This document shows, one piece after another, positions 5,870 to 11,599 of a stretch of 14,801 bases of DNA. The first letter of the stretch is position 1. Each line of letters begins with the position of its first letter. This stretch comes from UBA9715 sp964553375 (GTDB taxonomy: Bacteria > Actinomycetota > Coriobacteriia > Coriobacteriales > Eggerthellaceae), in assembly GCA_964553375.1 (NCBI GenBank), contig CAZKKN010000040.1, positions 1 through 14,801 of the forward strand, read 5' to 3'. The translations under genes were made by a program, and so were the position numbers. The notes under the pieces are model-generated. The model was not told the origin of the DNA and searched no databases. It worked only from the letters and a program-made list of their open reading frames with translations.

Positions 5870-7307
5870 TGCCCTTAGCCACGATGACGATGGTCTTCAG
5901 CAGGATCTTCAGGTCCAGATGGTTGCTCCAATTGCTGATGTATTCCTTGTCCAGGCGCACCACCTCTTCGAAATCGGTGATGTCGCTGCGGCCGCTGACC
6001 TGCCAAAGCCCGGTGATCCCCGGTTTGATGGCCAGACGCGCCCGATGGTGGGACTCGTAGAGGTTGGCCTCCGACACCAGCGGCGGTCGCGTTCCCACGA
6101 TGGACATGTCGCCTTTGAGCACGTTGAAGAATTGAGGGAATTCATCAAGGCTGGTGCGGCGGATGAAATCCCCGATGCCGCGTTTCTGGGTGCCGTCGGG
6201 CAGCGTTACGTTGCCGATCACCCGCGGATCGAAATCCATCTTGAACATGCGCTCATCGTTCACCTTGTTCTGCGCCATGAGCTCTGCTTTGAGGTCATCG
6301 GCATCGGTGCGCATGGAGCGGAACTTATACATCTTGAAGCGCCGGCCGTTTCTGCCCACCCGCTCTTGGGAATAGAAGATGGGCCCGGGGGATTTAGCGT
6401 AGATCACCGGAGCGATGAAGATGAAGATCACCCCGGTGGCAACGCACCCCACCAGGCCGCCTATGATATCGATGGCACGCTTCATGAAAAGCTGCATGGA
6501 GGTGGCGTAGTTCATGGAGGTGGTGACCACCGTGAAGGGGCCCACGTTCTCGATGAACTGCTCGTGGTCGGGCAAGAACAGATGGCGCGCCAGGTTGTAG
6601 TGCACCACCACGCCGGTCTCGGCTATGGCATCGATGAGGTCCCGGGGGAATTCCAGGGAGTCGGGAACGATGACCAGCGCCTCGTCCACCCACTCCTGCA
6701 CCAGGTAATGGCCGATGGTATCGCGGTTGGCCACAACGGGCACGCCGTCGATGGTGCGGCCCACCGCGTCGCGGTCGATCACCACGGCCCCCACGATGCG
6801 GTAGCGGGCGTAGTTGTTCTCCTTCAGGCTCGCAAGCACCTTGCGAATGGAGCCGGCGGTGGAAACCACCAGAAGCGACCGGTCGCCGCCGCGGCGCATC
6901 TTGCGCAAAAGCAGCCGCTTCCACAGGGTGCGCACCCCATAGGTGAGCGGCACGTAGATGACGAACGTGAGCAGGAGGGTCATACGGGAGAAGTTCTGAC
7001 CTTCCTGGATGAGGAAGAGATAGAGGATGGAGACGGCCCCCACGATGAAGCCGGTCTGGAAGGTCTTGGTGAATTCGTTGTAGTAGCCGCGCTTCAGCAC
7101 GTCGCGCATGGTGCCGGTGAAGATGATGGTGAGGAAGTCGGCTACCACGAGGAAGATGGCCATGTTGCGGTAAAGGGGCAGATCATAAGGGAAGAAGCCG
7201 TAGCCGCTGATAGCGTAGGCCAACACGAAGGCCGCCTGCAGGCAGAGCAGGTCAAGCAGGATGAAGTCCCAATGCTTGAGCCAGCTGTCAGAATCCCTTT
7301 TGTACAT
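5856..7307 (-). CDS. Polyprenyl-phosphate sugar-1-phosphate transferase (WbaP/CpsE-like)
   Basis: This 483-residue membrane enzyme probably starts lipid-linked glycan synthesis by moving a sugar-1-phosphate from a nucleotide sugar to undecaprenyl phosphate on the cytoplasmic face. It begins at ATG 7307 and ends at TAG 5856-5858. About four N-terminal membrane segments (near 13-35, 47-66, 84-101, 109-128) are followed by a Rossmann-like CoA-binding-type domain (about 140-240). A further hydrophobic segment (about 280-303) leads into the C-terminal bacterial sugar transferase domain: S-P-G-P-I-F-Y-S-Q-E-R-V-G, M-Y-K-F-R-S-M, R-T-S-L-D388-E389-F-P-Q with the catalytic Asp-Glu pair, G-D-M-S-I-V-G-T-R-P-P, and G-I-T-G-L-W-Q-V-S-G-R. 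All hallmark motifs are intact and the length is typical. The sugar transferred cannot be read from sequence. It is transcribed alone, divergent from the alkaline phosphatase gene, so the rest of its pathway must lie elsewhere. Confidence 0.93.
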   Translation of the reverse strand: MYKRDSDSWLKHWDFILLDLLCLQAAFVLAYAISGYGFFPYDLPLYRNMAIFLVVADFLTIIFTGTMRDVLKRGYYNEFTKTFQTGFIVGAVSILYLFLIQEGQNFSRMTLLLTFVIYVPLTYGVRTLWKRLLLRKMRRGGDRSLLVVSTAGSIRKVLASLKENNYARYRIVGAVVIDRDAVGRTIDGVPVVANRDTIGHYLVQEWVDEALVIVPDSLEFPRDLIDAIAETGVVVHYNLARHLFLPDHEQFIENVGPFTVVTTSMNYATSMQLFMKRAIDIIGGLVGCVATGVIFIFIAPVIYAKSPGPIFYSQERVGRNGRRFKMYKFRSMRTDADDLKAELMAQNKVNDERMFKMDFDPRVIGNVTLPDGTQKRGIGDFIRRTSLDEFPQFFNVLKGDMSIVGTRPPLVSEANLYESHHRARLAIKPGITGLWQVSGRSDITDFEEVVRLDKEYISNWSNHLDLKILLKTIVIVAKGKGSI

Positions 7308-7390
7308 GCAGCCTCGCAGCTACCTTTCGCAAAGTGAACCGGTCATATATTGCATCAGTACCAGTATTATCGCAGATAAGATGCTCCTAC

Positions 7391-7418
7391 ACTATAGCTT
7401 GTGAAGGGGTTTGCGCAA
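7391..7418 (-). promoter_or_regulatory. Candidate promoter for the sugar transferase gene
   Basis: On the minus strand, TATAGT (7396 to 7391) lies 16 bases after TTGCGC (7418 to 7413). The -10 is a good match and the -35 is poor (TTG only). It would give a leader of roughly 75 bases. Another AT-rich hexamer, GATAAT (7371 to 7366), has no usable -35. Confidence 0.3.
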
Positions 7419-7463
7419 TTGAGCGGGACGGGTAGCGGGCAGGCGGTTGCGGCCGAGCGCAGT

Positions 7464-7495
7464 TTGTCACCGTTCGGTCATGACTTGCCTATAAG
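7464..7495 (+). promoter_or_regulatory. Pho-box-like direct repeat with -10, upstream of alkaline phosphatase
   Basis: TTGTCAC (7464-7470), four bases (CGTT), then CGGTCAT (7475-7481) gives two heptamers on an 11-bp period, the same 7+4+7 layout as the PhoB Pho box whose half-site consensus is near CTGTCAT. The first half is a close match and the second differs mainly by G for T. Eight bases further on is TATAAG (7490-7495), a near-consensus -10 at about the spacing used in Pho promoters, where the box replaces the -35. Another -10-like hexamer, TATAGT (7525-7530), lacks a -35. A link to phosphate limitation is inferred from the motif plus the gene controlled; Actinobacterial regulators may prefer a different consensus. 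Confidence 0.45.
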
Positions 7496-7563
7496 CCTTC
7501 TACGGTCCCATCACAGATGGTTGCTATAGTGGGGCTTTCTTTCGGATCCAAGGGATGGAGACT

Positions 7564-9153
7564 ATGGCCGGACTATCTCGTCGCGATTTCATGTTGGGGG
7601 GCGGGGCTTTAGCCGGGGGAGCCTTGTTGGGATCCTTAGGCATGGGCCTGGGCCTTTCGCCCTCTGCGGCAGCCCAAGAGGAGGCACAGGCTTCTTCTGA
7701 GGCTTCTGAGGCGCCCGTTGATGGCCGGGATCCAGTTGCAACAGGAGCGCCGGCGGTTCCCAAGTACATCTTCTTGTTCATCGGGGATGGCATGAGCTAC
7801 CCGCAGATCCAGGCGGCAGCCTATGCGGCTGGGTCAACTCCCGGGGAAAGCCCCCAGCCCGCCCCGCTGAATTTCATGGGCTTCCCGGTGGCAGGGGCTC
7901 AATATACCTACAACACCGATTCCTATTGCCCCGATTCCGCTTCCACCGCTACAGCCATTGCGACCGGGGAGAAGACCGCCAGCGGTTATCTGAGCATCTC
8001 GGCGGATGGGGAGCGGCGCATGGATACCATCGCGGAGCGGCTCAAACGGGAGAAGGGCTATCGCGTTGGAATCGTGACCAGCGTGAATGTGAACCATGCC
8101 ACTCCTGCGGCGTTTTACGCCCATCGCCCCGGGCGCGGGGATTCCTACGCCATAGGGTGCGATCTCATCGCCAGCGGCTTCGACTACATCGCTGGCGGGG
8201 AATTCATGGCTCGCAGGGGGGATGATGGCGCAGAGGCCGATCTGCACCAGTTGGCAGCGGAAGCGGGCTATGAGGTGGCCTGCACCTACGATCAGGCCGC
8301 ATCCCTCCAACCGTGGTCCAAGGCCATCGCCATCTCCGAGGTGCTCGCCGACAACCAGGCGTTCTCCTATGCCTTAGACCGCGCGGAAGGCGAGTGGTCC
8401 TTGGCGGATTATCTGCGCAAAGGCCTGGAGGTTCTTCTTCCCGGGGGCGCTGGCAGCGCCGATGACCAGGGATTCTTCCTTATGTGCGAAGGCGGGAAGA
8501 TCGATTGGGCTTGCCATGGCAACGATTGCGCCGCCATGATAGGGGAGGTCCGGGCGCTCGAAGAGAGCGTTGCGGTGGCTTTGGAGTTTGCGGCCGACCA
8601 CCCCGATGAGACGCTGATCATCGTGACGGGTGATCACGAGACCGGAGGTCTGACCTTAGGATATGCGGAGACGGGATATGAGACCTTCCTGCACAACATC
8701 CGTCGTCAGCGCATCTCCACCAGCCGATTCAACACGGATTACAGCTCCCATTTCGTGGCTGAGGGGACTTCCTTCAACGAAGCCATGGCCGCCGCCTGCG
8801 AGCTTTTCGGCTTCTCATTGCCGGGAGCGGGGGACCCCAGTGACACCCTTACGCTTACGGCCTATGAGCTTGAGGATCTGCGTGAAGCCTACGAACGCAC
8901 CTGTGCCGTGGGCCCTGCCGACCAAAGCTCCATGACTCCCGAGCAGTACGTGCATTATGGGAGCTACCAGCCCTTCACTGTTACCTTGGCCCGGTTGCTC
9001 AGCCACAAGTCCGGCATCGATTTCGCCAGCTATGCGCATTCCGGCCTTGCGGTCCCGGTGTTCGCCTTCGGCTGCGGGGCGCAGGCCTTCGCGGGGCTGT
9101 ACGATAACACCGATATCTTCCGGAAGCTCGCCACCCTAACCGCCCTTTCCTAG
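7564..9153 (+). CDS. Tat-exported alkaline phosphatase
   Basis: This 529-residue phosphomonoesterase probably releases phosphate from organic phosphates outside the cell. ATG 7564 is preferred over ATG 7555 because AAGGG (7550-7554) is nine bases before 7564 but touches 7555. Residues 1-37 are a Tat signal: S-R-R-D-F-M at 5-10, a Gly/Leu-rich core, then S-A-A-A-Q. The catalytic set of the PhoA fold is complete: G-D75-G, D124-S125-A (nucleophile Ser125) followed by T-G-E-K-T, N-H178-A-T-P-A-A, E309-G-G-K-I-D314 with H318, T-G-D357-H358-E-T-G-G, and H492-S-G. A low-complexity Ser/Glu/Ala linker (about 38-62) follows the signal. E-T-G-G after D-H suits the Bacillus-type group rather than the E. 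coli type, from memory. It is divergent from the sugar transferase gene, with a Pho-box-like repeat upstream. Confidence 0.94.
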   Translation: MAGLSRRDFMLGGGALAGGALLGSLGMGLGLSPSAAAQEEAQASSEASEAPVDGRDPVATGAPAVPKYIFLFIGDGMSYPQIQAAAYAAGSTPGESPQPAPLNFMGFPVAGAQYTYNTDSYCPDSASTATAIATGEKTASGYLSISADGERRMDTIAERLKREKGYRVGIVTSVNVNHATPAAFYAHRPGRGDSYAIGCDLIASGFDYIAGGEFMARRGDDGAEADLHQLAAEAGYEVACTYDQAASLQPWSKAIAISEVLADNQAFSYALDRAEGEWSLADYLRKGLEVLLPGGAGSADDQGFFLMCEGGKIDWACHGNDCAAMIGEVRALEESVAVALEFAADHPDETLIIVTGDHETGGLTLGYAETGYETFLHNIRRQRISTSRFNTDYSSHFVAEGTSFNEAMAAACELFGFSLPGAGDPSDTLTLTAYELEDLREAYERTCAVGPADQSSMTPEQYVHYGSYQPFTVTLARLLSHKSGIDFASYAHSGLAVPVFAFGCGAQAFAGLYDNTDIFRKLATLTALS

Positions 9154-9155
9154 GT

Positions 9156-9215
9156 ACAGGGCCCTCCTTGATGGGGGAGTTGGCCGACTGCGAGAAGTTG
9201 CAGGGAGGCTCCTGT
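9156..9215 (+). other. Long imperfect hairpin after the phosphatase stop codon
   Basis: Bases 9156-9170 pair with 9201-9215 in a stem of 15 positions with one mismatch (9162/9209) and two G-T pairs. The core is ACAGG/CCTGT and CCTCC/GGAGG; the loop is about 30 bases. It starts two bases after the stop codon. No T-run follows, so it may stabilise the mRNA end or act with Rho rather than as an intrinsic terminator. Confidence 0.4.
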
Positions 9216-9247
9216 GGGGAAGATGGCCAATGCAAGCATCTCCGTAA

Positions 9248-9298
9248 GCGGTATCCTGGCGGTATCCTGGTTCCAGTGCCTCGGTGCTTTGCGGTATC
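9248..9298 (+). promoter_or_regulatory. 11-bp tandem repeat and third half-copy upstream of the fusion gene
   Basis: GCGGTATCCTG is repeated exactly at 9248-9258 and 9259-9269. GCGGTATC recurs at 9291-9298, 32 bp after the second copy. Spacings of 11 and 32 bp are about one and three helical turns, which would put all three copies on the same DNA face, as for response-regulator operators. The third copy overlaps a possible -10, TATCAT (9295-9300), with only a poor -35. An operator role is inferred. Confidence 0.45.
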
Positions 9299-9352
9299 AT
9301 TCATAAGGTTGCACAAAGCCACAGGGTAAGCATTCAAAAGGAGCCAGCATCT

Positions 9353-11263
9353 ATGCAAGTCCTCGCAGATATATTGTCGTTGATCGTCGATCCCTGCTAT
9401 GCACTCACGGGCAATTGGTGGATGGCCATCCTGCTTTTCACCGTCATCGTGAAGATCATCCTCATGCCCATGGCCCTTTGGGTGCAGAAGAACTCCATCA
9501 ACATGGTGCAGCTCATGCCCGCGCTCAATCGCCTCAAGGTGCGTTATTTCGGGGATTCGGAGACCATCGGCGAGAAGCAGACGGCCCTGTACAAGGAAAA
9601 GCACTACCATCCCATGCTGAGCCTCATCCCGCTGGTCATCCAGATCATCATCCTGTTCGGCTTGGTGGATGTCATCCATGGGATAACCGATGGCGGAGCA
9701 CCGGGAACGGAATTCCTGGGCGCCATTCCCGTGGAGGATGGCGGTCTGTCCTGGGTCATGCCCATCTTGGCCGGTCTTTCCGCCGTTATCATGGGTTGCG
9801 CTCAGAACGTGATCAACCCGCTGCAAAAGGAGCAGTCCCGCGCCGAGAAGAACACCACCAACGGCCTTTCCATCGCCCTGTCGTTTTTCCTGGGTATGTT
9901 TGTTGCCGCCGGCATGGCGTTCTATTGGATCTGCTCCAATCTGATGTCCATTCTCGTGCAGGTCGCCTGCAATATCATCATCAAGCCGGCGAAATACATC
10001 GACTACGAGGATCTGCAGGCGAGCCGCGAAGACCTGGAGGGGCTGAACGCCTTAAGCCGCAAGGGCACCAAATGGTACAAGCGCGACCCGCTTGCTAAGC
10101 GCGAGAAGCAGGATTTCAAGCGCTTCTTCAATATCATCAACAAGCACATCGTGTTCTATTCCGAAGGCAGCGGCTTCTACAAGTACTTCAAAGGGGCCAT
10201 CCAGTGGCTCCTGGCCAATTCCGATATCCGCATTCATTATGTGACCAACGACCCCAACGACCAGATCTTCGCCCTTGCCGAGCAGCAGCCGCGCATCCTG
10301 CCCTACTACATCGGCGAGAAGAAGGCCATCACCCTCATGATGAAGATGGACGCCGATGTGGTTGTGACCACGTTGGGCGATCTGGATAACTTCTATATCA
10401 AACGCTCCTATGTGCGCAAGGATATCGAGTACGTGTACATGTTCCACCATATGACATCCCTGGACATGACCTCCACCGAAGGGGAGTATGACAACTACGA
10501 CACGCTGCTTTGCGTGGGGCCGCACCAGATCGAGGAGATGCGCCAAATCGAGAAGGTCAAGGGGGCGCCCCCGAAGAACCTGGTAGCTTGCGGCTATGAT
10601 CTGCTGGATGGGAACATCGCCGAATACGAGAGCCGCGAAGACCTCCAGGTGCCCGGTGAGCGCCCGATGATCCTCATCGCTCCCAGTTGGCAGGAGGATA
10701 ACATCCTGGATAGCTGCATCGACCCCATGCTGGAGTCGGTCTTGGGTCGTGGCTACAAAGTGGTAGTGCGCCCCCATCCCGAGTACATCAAGCGCTTCAA
10801 CGCCCGCTGGGAGGCATTCAAGGCCCGCTACGACTCCGTGCCAGCCGATGAGCTGGTGCTCGAGGAGGATTTCGGCAGCAACGACTCCGTCCTGCGTGCC
10901 GATGTGCTGGTCACCGATTGGTCTTCGATTTTCTGCGAATTCTGCTTCACCACGTTGCGACCGGCTGTGTTCATGGACACGCCGCCGAAAGTGCGCAACC
11001 CAGACTACAAGCGTTTCGGCATCGATTCCACTGATGTGTCCCTGCGCAATCGCTTGGGCAAGTCCATCCCCCTTGATCAGGCCAATAGCTTCGGGGATGT
11101 GGTGGCAGACATCCTGACCGACAAGGCCCTTTGGCGTGAGCGCATCGCAGAGATCCGCGCCGGCTTCATCTTCAATCTGGGTGAGGGCGGCAAGGCTGCC
11201 GGGGAGTACTTGCTGAACGCGGTGCTCGCAAAGCAGGAAGAGAAGAAGCTCGAAGTCGAATAG
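9353..11263 (+). CDS. YidC/Oxa1-like membrane domain fused to a CDP-glycerol glycerophosphotransferase-like domain
   Basis: ATG 9353 follows AAAAGGAG (9336-9343) by nine bases; an in-frame upstream extension to 9284 lacks support. Of 636 residues, about 1-212 resemble the YidC/Oxa1/Alb3 insertase core. T-V-I-V-K34-I-I-L-M-P aligns with T-L-I-V-R-G-L-L-F-P of E. coli YidC, so Lys34 stands at the conserved groove arginine. A charged cytoplasmic hairpin (A-L-Y-K-E-K-H-Y-H-P) and further membrane segments follow (about 88-108, 131-150, 172-190, 192-211). After a charged linker (about 213-260), residues 261-625 resemble the CDP-glycerol:poly(glycerophosphate) transferase family: F364-H365-H366, A-P-S-W, R473-P-H475-P, and L-V-T-D522-W-S-S. 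The usual W-H-G-T is F-H-H-M-T here. Such enzymes build teichoic-acid-like chains on lipid-linked primers at the cytoplasmic face. The membrane half may act as an anchor or substrate channel; insertase activity is uncertain. Confidence 0.88.
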   Translation: MQVLADILSLIVDPCYALTGNWWMAILLFTVIVKIILMPMALWVQKNSINMVQLMPALNRLKVRYFGDSETIGEKQTALYKEKHYHPMLSLIPLVIQIIILFGLVDVIHGITDGGAPGTEFLGAIPVEDGGLSWVMPILAGLSAVIMGCAQNVINPLQKEQSRAEKNTTNGLSIALSFFLGMFVAAGMAFYWICSNLMSILVQVACNIIIKPAKYIDYEDLQASREDLEGLNALSRKGTKWYKRDPLAKREKQDFKRFFNIINKHIVFYSEGSGFYKYFKGAIQWLLANSDIRIHYVTNDPNDQIFALAEQQPRILPYYIGEKKAITLMMKMDADVVVTTLGDLDNFYIKRSYVRKDIEYVYMFHHMTSLDMTSTEGEYDNYDTLLCVGPHQIEEMRQIEKVKGAPPKNLVACGYDLLDGNIAEYESREDLQVPGERPMILIAPSWQEDNILDSCIDPMLESVLGRGYKVVVRPHPEYIKRFNARWEAFKARYDSVPADELVLEEDFGSNDSVLRADVLVTDWSSIFCEFCFTTLRPAVFMDTPPKVRNPDYKRFGIDSTDVSLRNRLGKSIPLDQANSFGDVVADILTDKALWRERIAEIRAGFIFNLGEGGKAAGEYLLNAVLAKQEEKKLEVE

Positions 11264-11350
11264 CCAAAGCCCAATATCGCCTCAATAGTCGTCCTTCACC
11301 ACGTGCAGCGGGGATGCAACTGGCTGTTCGGTGTCGCACAGTGGGTGCCG

Positions 11351-11502
11351 TGGTCAAAAATTCCAGTTATTCGCGTTTTTGTTATGGTGCATCAAGGTGC
11401 TGCTTTGCGTTTCCCCAGGTCGCAAAAAACCGGACTTACTCCAAAGCCCCTAATTCGATGAATCGCGTGGATAAAAACGCGAATAACTGGAATTTTTGAC
11501 CA
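11351..11502. mobile_element. 152-bp element with 30-bp perfect terminal inverted repeats (MITE-like)
   Basis: Bases 11351-11380 (starting TGGTCAAAAATTCCAG) are the exact reverse complement of 11473-11502, with no mismatch in 30 bp. The 92-bp interior holds small nested palindromes (TTTGCG 11404-11409 with CGCAAA 11421-11426; GCTTTG 11402-11407 with CAAAGC 11442-11447) and no convincing gene. Each arm has 10 G+C in 30, much lower than the neighbourhood. It sits in a 336-bp gap between convergent genes, a typical refuge for non-autonomous elements. No clear target-site duplication is seen. Alternatives are a structured RNA or a recombinase-invertible segment. The flanks, 11264-11350 and 11503-11599, show nothing recognisable beyond a small near-palindrome at 11530-11541. 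Confidence 0.6.
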
Positions 11503-11599
11503 TAGGGGTCTGGAGAAGCCAGTGATGCTGTCAAAATTGACTGCTACGTCTGATTGCTAAGTCGCATCATCCAGTCGCACTGCTCAGTAGTCGAGCCGC

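Noticed and set aside
5793..7337. Plus-strand open frame (514 codons) opposite the sugar transferase
   Set aside because: Composition is His/Gly/Asp/Val-rich as expected from the complement of a biased gene, with no motif; the minus-strand frame carries every family hallmark.
11314..11499. 61-codon plus-strand frame across the inverted-repeat element
   Set aside because: It is read through both repeat arms, has no ribosome site and low-quality composition. A gene here is not supported.
11530..11541. Near-palindrome GTCAAAATTGAC as an operator or repeat remnant
   Set aside because: Only 5-bp arms, not close to any promoter, and it does not extend into the neighbouring inverted repeat sequence.
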